A stretch of DNA of 64,000 nucleotides from G963668435 sp963668435 (GTDB lineage: Bacteria > Latescibacterota > Latescibacteria > Latescibacterales > Latescibacteraceae): positions 186,001 to 250,000 of the forward strand of contig CAXXSC010000001.1 in the NCBI GenBank assembly GCA_963668435.2, given 5' to 3'. The position numbers were made by a program, and so were the translations under genes. Below are positions 51,700 to 60,946 of the stretch, piece after piece; position 1 is the stretch's first letter; each line of letters opens with the position of its first letter. The notes below the pieces were generated by a model, which worked only from the letters and a program-made list of their open reading frames with translations, did no database searches and was not told where the DNA came from.

Positions 51700-54600
51700 T
51701 CAGAACTCCTCGCTGATGTTGTCGAGTGAGTTCAGGAACTGGTCGGTTTTTTCCGCGTTCTCCCCGGATAGCAGAGAAAAGAGCGAAGATACTTGTGTGT
51801 CCGGATTTTCGACCAGCTGTTTCAGCGTTACGGTATAGTCGCGGACAAGGGATTCTATTGCCGCCTCGTCATAACGTGAACGGTCGAATTCGACGATTCC
51901 CTCGATACCGTTTGTGGTGCTTTCCAGCTCGAACATTATCTCGAATTTCGCTTTCGGTGATCGCGGTGCATATGAACGTGTCGCTGTAACGCCTGGAATA
52001 TCCAAGCGGTATTCTGCCGTATTCTGGAGGATAAGCATGACATCGAACAGGGGATTTCGTCCCGAATTGTCCGGTCCTGCGAAGCGGTCAACGAGCATGT
52101 CGAACGGATAAACCTGGTGTGCGAAAGCCGACGACACTCTTTCCGTTGTTGAGGTGAGCAGCTCACTGAAACGCATGTCGCCTTCAAGAGCGATACGAAG
52201 CGGCAACGTGTTCAGGAAATACCCCGGCATTGTCTCGAATTCGGTAAGGACACGTCCCGAAACGGGCGTGCCAATCACTATGTCTTCCGCCGAACTTCGC
52301 TGATGCAGAAGTGCGCCAAGCCCGGTCAGCAGTGTCATGAAAAGTGTCGCGCCGTTCTTTTTTGCCAGTTTGTTCAGCGATTCAGCCAGAGAAGGATCGA
52401 GAGTGCAGTTGACAATCCCGGCTTCATGAGTATCACCTTCTGAAGCATCTTTTCTTGTCGGCAGTGACAGTTCGGGGATCGGCGGAACGAGTGTTTTTCT
52501 CCAAAATTCGAGGTCTGATTCGGCCCGTGAACCGTCAAGATAGCCAGCGAACCAGGCGGCATAGTCACGGTAGTGCCATTCGGACGGAGTGGGGGAGCTG
52601 TCATTTTCCCTGTATAAACGTGACACCTCATCCAGTAGGATCGTTGTTGTCCAGCCATCCGAGATGATGTGATGGATATTCAGGATGCAAAAATGTGTTT
52701 CTGGCGCTGTTTTCAGGAGGACAATCCGTATCAGCGGTCCCGATGCGAGGTCGAAACGGTAGAGTGATTCGCTATCGGCTTTCTCTTTCGCGAGATCGGA
52801 GAAATCATTACTGCCGCTGAGGTCTTCATATTCAAAATAAAAACCGGTCGCCGCATTGTCATGTACGGTTTGGAAAAATTCACCGTCCTGCTCGTCGAAT
52901 GTCGTGCGGAGTATTTCATGTTTCGCTACAAGTGTAGAAAATGAATCTTTCAGCCGTTTGTTGTCGAGAACGCCTTCGAAAAGAAACATTTCGGTCATGT
53001 TGTAGGCGCTGCCGCCCTGCCGAGCGGCCAGCCATATCTGTTTCTGTCCGGGTGTCTGCGGAAAACGATTCATGACCGGGCTGTGAATGAGTGTATCTGT
53101 ATCCGGCACTTTCGCCGTGCAGTTCTGAATAGTTTCCGCTGTCGGCGCGGCGAAAAAGCCCCTGAGATCCACATCAATACCGAGGTCTTTACGGCAGCGG
53201 GCAACAACTGTCACCGCGTCGAGGCTGCTCCCACCCGCGGCAAAGAAATTATCAGCCAGTCCCAACAGGGGATTGCCGGAAAGCTCCCGCATAATTACGA
53301 GTGCCGGTGTTGACTGCGATGTTTCGGCGGGAGATGAATCTGCGATGTCCTTGTGTATGAGGGCCTGGAGCGCCTTGCGGTCAATTTTGCCGCTCGATGA
53401 TACGGGCAGAGAGTCAACTAATTCGATCTGTCGAGGCAGCATATAATCTGGCAGGCGGTCCATGAGAAACCGCCGAATATCCTCTGCCGGGCAGTTCCCG
53501 ACGATAAAGGCAGCAAGATGGTCTCCATATACAACCGCGGCCTCACTGACTTCCTCGATGAGCATAATCGTATGCTCGATATCCCCGGCCTCGATGCGGT
53601 GACCGGCAATTTTGAATTGATCGTCCAATCTGCCGCCGAGTGTTATTCTGCCGTTTGCGGATCGTTTCGCGCTGTCGCCGCTTCGGTATACTCTTTCACC
53701 ATTGTCAGGCAGTGTCATGAAACGATCCCGGGTAAGTTCGATGTTGTTTCGGTAGCCGCGGGCAAGGCAGGCTCCGCCTATGCAGAGCTCTCCCCATGCA
53801 CCGGGAGGCAGGGGCTTGGCGGAATCATTGAGAATGTATACCGTCGCGCCTGTAACCGGAAGGCCGATATCGATCGTTTCACCGGGAGTTACTCTGGTTG
53901 AGGTGCAGCCAATAGTAGCCTCGGTGGGACCGTATTCGTTGAAAATCGCCATTTCAGGATTTATCGAAAACAGGGTTTCCACATCTACAGTACGGAGAGC
54001 TTCGCCGCCGATAACCGTGCCGGTGATGTTCGTCTCCTTGATTCCGAGGCCGGCGATTATCCGGGCGTGGGACGGTGTGATATTGAGCACATCGGTTTCC
54101 GTCCCGGGAGAGAGCGCAAGGGCAAGCGCCTCGGCAGGATTTGAATCCTGATTGGGAATACGAAGTGTTCTGCCCATGCAGAGTGGCAGGAACAGGCTCA
54201 TCATGGTCATATCGAAAGCAAGTTTGCTGGTAAGGCAAAAATTGCCGCAGTCCTGTTCGGCGAAATAATATTCCTTTGCCCAGAGCACATAATTCATAAG
54301 GCTGGCGTGTTCGATTTCACAGCCTTTCGGGCGCCCGGTGCTGCCGGATGTGTAGATAACATAAGCGAGATTTTCGGGCGATGGCGTTTTCAGTTCCTGC
54401 TGTTTGCCGTCCACATCGATATCAGCAAATTGCATGAGATTGCATTTCTGACCGGTTTCGAGAGATTCGAACAGAGTGCCATCACCGATCAGAAGCGATA
54501 TGTCAGCATCGTCGATAAGATCCTGGATCCTTGCCGACGGCGCCTCGTGATCGAGAGGAAGAAACGCAGCTCCTGCTTTGAGCACCGCGAGAATTGTCTC

Positions 54601-57600
54601 AATACATACCGCCGATGGTGCCGCGGCGAATGCGACAAGCGATTCTGCCCCGATAGCATAATCGTTTATCAGCCGTGCCGCGATGGCAGTGGACCTGCTC
54701 TCGAGTTCAGCATAGCTTATCGTTTTGGCTGGGCTGATAATCGCGGCAGCTTCCGGATGTTTCTCCGCTGTTTCGGCAATGAGGCTGACAACAGTCTTTT
54801 CCGTTTCGGGGATGGATGGGCCATTATCCCATTGTGCATTTAAAGCCGTTATGGTTTTTGGCTGAAGAAGAGATATTTCACCGATTACGGTGGAAGGGTT
54901 TTCGCAGACTGTGTGTGCTATATGCTCGAAGGATTCGGCCCAGTAGCCAAGATCGGCTTCATCCAGGGCATTGCTGTCGAATTCGAAATCGAGATGAATA
55001 ACATTGTTCTTTTCGATGGCATCGAGGCTGAATTCGAACATTGATCCGGGAATGGGCGCATCGAGTTCCTCGATTTCAAGGCCATCCAGTGCAAGGCTGC
55101 GTTCATCGGCGCTTTCGAAGGTGAGCATGGTTGATACGATGGCACCGGTATCTCGTGCGGTCAGTTCGAACGGCGCATCCTGATTCTGGTAAGATTCAGC
55201 GCAGACAGCTCTAACATCCGAAAGGAAATCGCGAACGGTTTTCGACTCATCGATCCTGATGCGTAACGGCAATGTGTTGACAAACATTCCAACCATGCTT
55301 GAGAACCGTTCTTCAGGACGTCCCCCCGTGGCGACACCGATCAGCATGTCCATGCTCCCTGTCAGCGAGCGGACAAGAATCCCGTATACAGCCAGTAGAA
55401 GCATATAAGGTGTTACCGCAAGGGACGCTGCGGCTTTTCTGAATACGGGGGCGTCGAGTTCTCCTCTGACATGTCCTGCCGGAGCGGATCCCTGCGTGTC
55501 GGTCACCGTGCGTGAAAATGACAGTGGGGCCGGAGCATCCTCGAGTGTTTTCCGCCAGAACTCCCGCTGCTCATTGCAGGCATCACTGGTCTCGAATTCC
55601 CGCATGAACGTTTCATACTGCGAGTATGAGGACTGCATGGGAGGCGGTTCCGTTCTATTATAGTATGCATTCAGTTCCTGTGTGATCGTCGCCAGTGAAA
55701 TGCCGTCGACCACGATATGAAGGGAATCGAACAAAAAGAGCCATTCATCGGCAGCGAGTTGTGCGACGCCTATCCTTATCAGGGGGGGCTGTTCGAGATC
55801 GAAAGGCCTGATGAAATCCTGCTGTATCTTCTCCGGTTCACAGTTGTCCGCATCGATTCTCTCGATTGAAAATCGGGGTTCCTGTACAATGGTTTTCATA
55901 AGACGGCCGTCGATAAGGCGGAATCCGGAACGCAGACTCTCATGGCGTTTGATGATCTCGCCGAAGCAGATTTCGAGCCATTCGATATCCGGTTCACCCT
56001 TAACTTTCCAGGCTGCGGGCATGTGGTATGGGGCCTGTCCGTTTTCGACCTGCATGGCGGCAAAAATTCTTTTCTGCACCGAACTGACCTGGTGGAAACT
56101 GTCGGGGACACCGCGTTGATAGCGGAACGGGAATCCTCCCTTTCTGAGTGTGGCAATCGCTTTTTTTGCGGCGGCGATTATTGCTTCTATGTCAGCCTTG
56201 GTGTGGGCTACTGAGAGACAGCATGTGCGGCGTTCCCAGACATAAACCCCTTCATCGCAAAGAAGTATAAAAAACAGATCGAGTTCAATGGGATTTGCCA
56301 GAAGCGACCACTTGCCAAACGAGTCGAAACGGAATTGAGAACCGAAACGCTCTATTCGCAGAGGAACTTCCTCGTCCTGGAAGAAAATATTCAACTCGTC
56401 GGCGAGAAACGCCGCAAGTGAACTAACCCTATCCTGCAGTGCAGGGCCTTCTTCAATAAAGTGCTCGGCAACCGCTTTGACAGATTCCATGGCGAAGGGG
56501 TGACGGCAGAACGTTCCGCCGAACACGATGGCCCCCTCATCTGGCATACTGTCATCTCCATATTGCCAGTATCCTCCGTCGATAAAATCGAGATAACGAG
56601 ACGAGCCAGTGATCAGTCCGATCGGCAGACCTCCGCCGATAGTCTTGCCGTAAAGCGCCATGTCGGCACGTATGCCGAAATATTCCTGTGCTCCTCCCGG
56701 TGCAATGCGGAAACCGTTGACCATCTCATCGAAAATGAGCGCGATATCATGTTTGCGGGTAATCCGCCTTAAACGTCTAAGGAATGTTTGCGGCTGAAGG
56801 CTGGGCCTTCTGCTTTGCACCGGTTCGACGAGAACCGCGGCAAGTTCGCCGGCCAGCTCCTCTATACGTTGCAGTGAGCTTTCGGAATCGTAATCGAGCA
56901 GTACGATATCCTCGATCATTCCCGGTGGCGTTCCGGGAGACAACGCTGAAATTTCATCGCCGTCGCTTATACCGAGGACACCATCGAAAACACCGTGGTA
57001 CGCACCGTTGAACATTGCGACTTTCCGTCGTCCGCTTGAGGCGCGCGCGAGTCTGAGGGCGATCATGACCGCCTCCGAACCGGTGTTGCAGAAACAGACA
57101 CGCTCCATGCCGGTCAGGCGGGCGATACGTTCGGCCGTTTCGCCTGTTATGTTGCACTGGGGGCCAAGCTCGAATCCGTCCGCCAGGCGTTTTTCAACAG
57201 CCTCGACGACAAGAGGATGACGGTGCCCCATGAAATTGACTCCCATGCCAAGGGCGATATCGATATATTCATTGCCGTCGAGATCGGTAAAACGGGCGCC
57301 GTCGGAACCGTCGGCGATTATCGGGTATATCGCCTCTTTAAGTCGCTGCCGGTAAGAAAGCGTGTTTTTCCAGTCGGCAAGCTCGCGGCGGTTTTTCTGC
57401 GTTTGCTCCCGGGATTGTTTTGTGCGGGCGATGTGGCGTTCCAGCAGTTCGTCGATGAATGCTTCCTGTTCGGTGCTTAGATTGTTTTCAGCGTCCAGCT
57501 TGAAACTGCGTACGTTGTGCTGAATGCCAGAGTCCGGTTGTTTCTTCTCTGCCTTATCGATGGCGGCTGTTCCGTGCGCTATGTCCAAAGCGGCGAGCTG

Positions 57601-58017
57601 TTTATCAAAAAGCGATTCCAGTGCCGCTGCCTGGCTGCGGAAGAGGGCGAACAGCTCGTCATCACCCTCAAAATTGATGTCGACAGTGTTTTTACCCTCG
57701 CCAGTTGTTTCATCGTCCGGGATTTCGGTACCGTTATTGCTGTCAGGGTGAGGAGGCGACGATGGCGCGGGTAATGATTCGCAGAGCCCGGCAACATGAG
57801 ACGCCAGTGTTTGCAGGCTCGGCTGATGCTGGAAGAACCATGCCATTTCCAGCTTGATTTTGAACTTTCGCTCGATCTCCTGCCCGAACCTGAGCAGCAT
57901 CAGAGAATCGATGCCGAGTTCAAGCAGATTCACTGAATCGTCGAATTCATCCTCTGGTATGGTGAATGTCGTTTGTGCAATATTATCGAGTACAGAAAGA
58001 ACGTCAGTCTCAGTCAT
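51700..58017 (-). CDS. Hybrid PKS-NRPS: ACP-aminotransferase-C-A-PCP-C
   Basis: Domains by residue from 58017: ACP (about 1-75, GIDSLML, Ser38); linker; class III aminotransferase (about 210-620, PLP Lys458 in YGKTIGGG); C (about 640-1070); A (about 1085-1570, VIYTSGSTGRPKG, GKIDRKAL); PCP (AGGSSLDAV); C (HHIISDGW, to the end). The aminotransferase would convert the beta-keto group left by the preceding KS-AT into a beta-amine, as in MycA and McyE. The first C domain has LHIVVDG, its first His replaced by Leu. Pocket residues of the A domain read D-M-M-N-V-G-E-I-G, partly Asn-like. The frame is open to 58092, but the ATG at 58017 overlaps the upstream stop by 8 bases and starts at the ACP. 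Confidence 0.93.
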   Translation of the reverse strand: MTETDVLSVLDNIAQTTFTIPEDEFDDSVNLLELGIDSLMLLRFGQEIERKFKIKLEMAWFFQHQPSLQTLASHVAGLCESLPAPSSPPHPDSNNGTEIPDDETTGEGKNTVDINFEGDDELFALFRSQAAALESLFDKQLAALDIAHGTAAIDKAEKKQPDSGIQHNVRSFKLDAENNLSTEQEAFIDELLERHIARTKQSREQTQKNRRELADWKNTLSYRQRLKEAIYPIIADGSDGARFTDLDGNEYIDIALGMGVNFMGHRHPLVVEAVEKRLADGFELGPQCNITGETAERIARLTGMERVCFCNTGSEAVMIALRLARASSGRRKVAMFNGAYHGVFDGVLGISDGDEISALSPGTPPGMIEDIVLLDYDSESSLQRIEELAGELAAVLVEPVQSRRPSLQPQTFLRRLRRITRKHDIALIFDEMVNGFRIAPGGAQEYFGIRADMALYGKTIGGGLPIGLITGSSRYLDFIDGGYWQYGDDSMPDEGAIVFGGTFCRHPFAMESVKAVAEHFIEEGPALQDRVSSLAAFLADELNIFFQDEEVPLRIERFGSQFRFDSFGKWSLLANPIELDLFFILLCDEGVYVWERRTCCLSVAHTKADIEAIIAAAKKAIATLRKGGFPFRYQRGVPDSFHQVSSVQKRIFAAMQVENGQAPYHMPAAWKVKGEPDIEWLEICFGEIIKRHESLRSGFRLIDGRLMKTIVQEPRFSIERIDADNCEPEKIQQDFIRPFDLEQPPLIRIGVAQLAADEWLFLFDSLHIVVDGISLATITQELNAYYNRTEPPPMQSSYSQYETFMREFETSDACNEQREFWRKTLEDAPAPLSFSRTVTDTQGSAPAGHVRGELDAPVFRKAAASLAVTPYMLLLAVYGILVRSLTGSMDMLIGVATGGRPEERFSSMVGMFVNTLPLRIRIDESKTVRDFLSDVRAVCAESYQNQDAPFELTARDTGAIVSTMLTFESADERSLALDGLEIEELDAPIPGSMFEFSLDAIEKNNVIHLDFEFDSNALDEADLGYWAESFEHIAHTVCENPSTVIGEISLLQPKTITALNAQWDNGPSIPETEKTVVSLIAETAEKHPEAAAIISPAKTISYAELESRSTAIAARLINDYAIGAESLVAFAAAPSAVCIETILAVLKAGAAFLPLDHEAPSARIQDLIDDADISLLIGDGTLFESLETGQKCNLMQFADIDVDGKQQELKTPSPENLAYVIYTSGSTGRPKGCEIEHASLMNYVLWAKEYYFAEQDCGNFCLTSKLAFDMTMMSLFLPLCMGRTLRIPNQDSNPAEALALALSPGTETDVLNITPSHARIIAGLGIKETNITGTVIGGEALRTVDVETLFSINPEMAIFNEYGPTEATIGCTSTRVTPGETIDIGLPVTGATVYILNDSAKPLPPGAWGELCIGGACLARGYRNNIELTRDRFMTLPDNGERVYRSGDSAKRSANGRITLGGRLDDQFKIAGHRIEAGDIEHTIMLIEEVSEAAVVYGDHLAAFIVGNCPAEDIRRFLMDRLPDYMLPRQIELVDSLPVSSSGKIDRKALQALIHKDIADSSPAETSQSTPALVIMRELSGNPLLGLADNFFAAGGSSLDAVTVVARCRKDLGIDVDLRGFFAAPTAETIQNCTAKVPDTDTLIHSPVMNRFPQTPGQKQIWLAARQGGSAYNMTEMFLFEGVLDNKRLKDSFSTLVAKHEILRTTFDEQDGEFFQTVHDNAATGFYFEYEDLSGSNDFSDLAKEKADSESLYRFDLASGPLIRIVLLKTAPETHFCILNIHHIISDGWTTTILLDEVSRLYRENDSSPTPSEWHYRDYAAWFAGYLDGSRAESDLEFWRKTLVPPIPELSLPTRKDASEGDTHEAGIVNCTLDPSLAESLNKLAKKNGATLFMTLLTGLGALLHQRSSAEDIVIGTPVSGRVLTEFETMPGYFLNTLPLRIALEGDMRFSELLTSTTERVSSAFAHQVYPFDMLVDRFAGPDNSGRNPLFDVMLILQNTAEYRLDIPGVTATRSYAPRSPKAKFEIMFELESTTNGIEGIVEFDRSRYDEAAIESLVRDYTVTLKQLVENPDTQVSSLFSLLSGENAEKTDQFLNSLDNISEEF

Positions 58018-60943
58018 ATGCTGCCGAATCCTTTTTATTGAGTCGATCGAGCGTTTCACGCTGTCTGGCAAAAAGATGCTGCATGGCCTCACGCTGCATG
58101 GCAGTTGTTTTAGCTGCCGTTCCTGAGCCGGATGCCGCTATTGTTTCATTACCGGTAACCTCAACCGTTTCGGATATGCCGGGCCTGTCATCTGATACAC
58201 CGGTGTCTTTTCCGGGGCGGAGTACTTTGTCATGGAAAGGATAGAGCGGACAATCGATCCCTGGATTTCGGCTAAACACACCGCCGCCGAAATCTACGGT
58301 GCAGCCTGCGACATAGAGTTTCGCGAGTGTCAGTGAAATCTGTTTCCATGCCGGTATCCCGGGGCCCTGTGAAAAGAGCCAGGGAATATTCTCCGTTACT
58401 CCGCGGCAAAGGCTTGTCAGGGTTGGCGATGCTCCGATCTCAAGGAAGGAATCCACATTGTCCACCGTGGCGAGCGTCTCGGAAAAACGGACAGGCCTGC
58501 GCATCTGGCTGCACCAATAGTCAGGCCAGTCAACGCTGCTGGAAAGACTTTCTGCCTGCATTGAGGATATAAACGGAATCGTTATTCTACCAAATTGCCG
58601 CCCTTTTAAAAACGCACGGTATTCGTCGAGAACGGGTTCTATCATCGATGAATGGAACGAATGAGATACGGGCATCTCGCGATACTCTATTCCAGCGGCA
58701 GAAAGCTTTTTCAGAATATCAGACATCTCAGCTGCCGGGCCGGAAATGACAATGTTGTCATTGCCGTTAATTGCCGCAATATCTGAATTCGTACCCGCGA
58801 GATATTCCTCTATTATATCAGTTGATGCCAATACCGCTGCCATGACGCCCGGTGTGTCGATGCTGTCGGCGAGGCGGGCGCGTTCGAGAACTATATCCAT
58901 TCCCTCTTCGAGCCCGAATACTCCTGCGGCATATGCCGCGGCATATTCGCCGATACTGTGCCCGATAACGACTGCGGGACGTATGTTGAATGCCCTGAAG
59001 AGCTCGACCAACGCGGCTCCCATGGCGTATATAGCCGGTTGAGTATAAATAGTCCGGGAAAGTTCGCTGTTTTCTTCGAACATGATGTCAAGAAGTGATG
59101 TGCCCAGTTTTTCCTGCGCTACGGTTTCGCATCTGTCCATTGTGGCCCGGAATGCCGGATGTGTCTGATACAATTCTTTGCCCATGCCGGATATCTGTGA
59201 GCCCTGGCCGCTGAACACAAAGGCTGTCCTGACATTGTTTTTTGCTTTTCCCGCGACCAGCGCACGGTTTCGTTTTCCTGCCAAATGGGCTTTCAGGGTA
59301 TCATGTGCGCCGGTACTGTTTTCCGCAACGAGGGCAAGGCGCTGATTGAAATGATCGCGGCCAAGCCCGGCCTTATCACAGATGCCGTGGAAATTATGGT
59401 CATCATCTGCACAAACCCCGGCTATTTCCGCGCTCAGTTCATCGAGTGAATCTTTGTGTTTTGCGGAGATGGGAAGGACGCGCCAGGCAGTGTGTTTAGT
59501 TTCTGAATTAATATCTATGGGCGAGTCGGTTGTTGTAACGCCTGTTTTAGGGGCTTCTGAAAGGACAAGGTGTGCTCCGCTGCCCGAAATGCCGAATGAG
59601 CTGACCCCGGCGATACGTTTCTCTGACAATTCCGGCCAGGATCTTTTTTCGCTGCAGACCTCGATATCGGCACTATTCCAGTTCAGCGACGGTGACAGTG
59701 TTTCTGCATGGAGACTCGGCGGAATAACACCGTCTTTGACCGCGAGCACAGTTTTAATGAACGAGGCGACACCTGCCGCCGCTTCCAGATGTCCGATATT
59801 GCTTTTTACCGAGCCGATAAGCAAAGATTTATCCCGCTTTCCGAAAACACTGGAGAGTGCGCTCAGTTCTATTTGGTCTCCCAGTTCCGTTCCGGTACCG
59901 TGAGTCTCGACATATGCGATTTCGTCTTGAGAAACACCTGCATTGTCCAGCGCCTTTTTGATGATACGCACCTGGGCTGGTCCGGAGGGGGCTGTGAATC
60001 CGGCGCTCTGGCCGTCGTGTCCCATGGAGCCGCCAAGAATGACTGCATGAATCCGGTCTCCCGCTTCAAGGGCATCCTCGAGACGTTTCAGGACAACAAT
60101 GCCAGAACCTTCGCCCCTGCTGAATCCGGCTGCGCCCTTGCCGAATGCACGGCTTTTGCCATCGCGGGAGATGCCGCGAATCGCGCAAAGAGCGATATAT
60201 GACAATGGGCTCAGCAGAAGATTGACGCCGCCTGCAAGGGCAATCGGGCACTCGCCGTCCCGTAAGGCTTTCATGGCAAGGAAAATAGCGGAAAGAGAGG
60301 ATGAACAGGCGGTATCGGTCGCCATTGATGGGCCGTGAATGTCATAGAAATATGAAAGACGGCCTGCGGTGGAGTTAAATGTTGCACCGGTCAATGTATA
60401 TGGGTCGGAATGATTGGCGAGCTCGTATGTGGAATACGCCATCAGAAAGTCGAACGAGGAAACGCCGAGGAAAACACCGGCATCGGAACCGCGCAGACTT
60501 GACGGGGGGATACCTGCGTCTTCGAGGGCATGCCAGCTTTGGTACAGCAGAAGCCTTTGCTGCGGATCCATGACCGTTGCCTCGGCCTCTCCGAGTCCGA
60601 AAAAGGCATTGTCGAATGCAAAGGGATTGCGATCGAGAAAGGAGCCGTATTTGCAGTAATATTTTCCCGCTTCGCCTGTTTCAGGTGAGTAATATCGCCT
60701 GTTGTCCCATCGCGAGGCCGGAATTCGGTCAACTTTACAGATCCCGTTATCAAGCATTGTTTTGAAAGATAGATAGGAATCCCCGCTGCCGGGAAACTCG
60801 CAGGCTATGCCGACAACGGCAATGGGCGATTTTCCGGCCTTGCTGTGTTGTTTAAGGGCGTTGTTTTCTTCTGCTAGCTCACGTATCTTATCGCGTGCGG
60901 CTTTGAGAATCTCTTTATATTGTGCTTCCCGCTTTGTATCCAT
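58010..60943 (-). CDS. Type I polyketide synthase: KS-AT (no ACP)
   Basis: The 977-residue protein starts with a coiled-coil docking helix (KEILKAARDKIRELAEENNA). The KS domain (about 40-460) has TDTACSSSLSA, VETHGTGTELGD and SNIGHLEAAAG, the complete Cys-His-His set. The AT (about 575-870) has FVFSGQGSQ and GHSIGEYAAA. The motif SHSFHSSM, near HAFH, favours malonyl-CoA. No ACP, reductive or methyltransferase domain follows; the ACP is at the start of the next protein, so the module is split over two genes overlapping by 8 bases. It adds two carbons and leaves a beta-ketone for the aminotransferase. Confidence 0.94.
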   Translation of the reverse strand: MDTKREAQYKEILKAARDKIRELAEENNALKQHSKAGKSPIAVVGIACEFPGSGDSYLSFKTMLDNGICKVDRIPASRWDNRRYYSPETGEAGKYYCKYGSFLDRNPFAFDNAFFGLGEAEATVMDPQQRLLLYQSWHALEDAGIPPSSLRGSDAGVFLGVSSFDFLMAYSTYELANHSDPYTLTGATFNSTAGRLSYFYDIHGPSMATDTACSSSLSAIFLAMKALRDGECPIALAGGVNLLLSPLSYIALCAIRGISRDGKSRAFGKGAAGFSRGEGSGIVVLKRLEDALEAGDRIHAVILGGSMGHDGQSAGFTAPSGPAQVRIIKKALDNAGVSQDEIAYVETHGTGTELGDQIELSALSSVFGKRDKSLLIGSVKSNIGHLEAAAGVASFIKTVLAVKDGVIPPSLHAETLSPSLNWNSADIEVCSEKRSWPELSEKRIAGVSSFGISGSGAHLVLSEAPKTGVTTTDSPIDINSETKHTAWRVLPISAKHKDSLDELSAEIAGVCADDDHNFHGICDKAGLGRDHFNQRLALVAENSTGAHDTLKAHLAGKRNRALVAGKAKNNVRTAFVFSGQGSQISGMGKELYQTHPAFRATMDRCETVAQEKLGTSLLDIMFEENSELSRTIYTQPAIYAMGAALVELFRAFNIRPAVVIGHSIGEYAAAYAAGVFGLEEGMDIVLERARLADSIDTPGVMAAVLASTDIIEEYLAGTNSDIAAINGNDNIVISGPAAEMSDILKKLSAAGIEYREMPVSHSFHSSMIEPVLDEYRAFLKGRQFGRITIPFISSMQAESLSSSVDWPDYWCSQMRRPVRFSETLATVDNVDSFLEIGASPTLTSLCRGVTENIPWLFSQGPGIPAWKQISLTLAKLYVAGCTVDFGGGVFSRNPGIDCPLYPFHDKVLRPGKDTGVSDDRPGISETVEVTGNETIAASGSGTAAKTTAMQREAMQHLFARQRETLDRLNKKDSAAYD

Positions 60944-60946
60944 GCA

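Noticed and set aside
58017..58092. Start of the ACP-AMT NRPS at 58092
   Set aside because: That start would overlap the KS-AT gene by 83 bases; the ATG at 58017 overlaps by 8 bases and begins at the ACP, so it is preferred.
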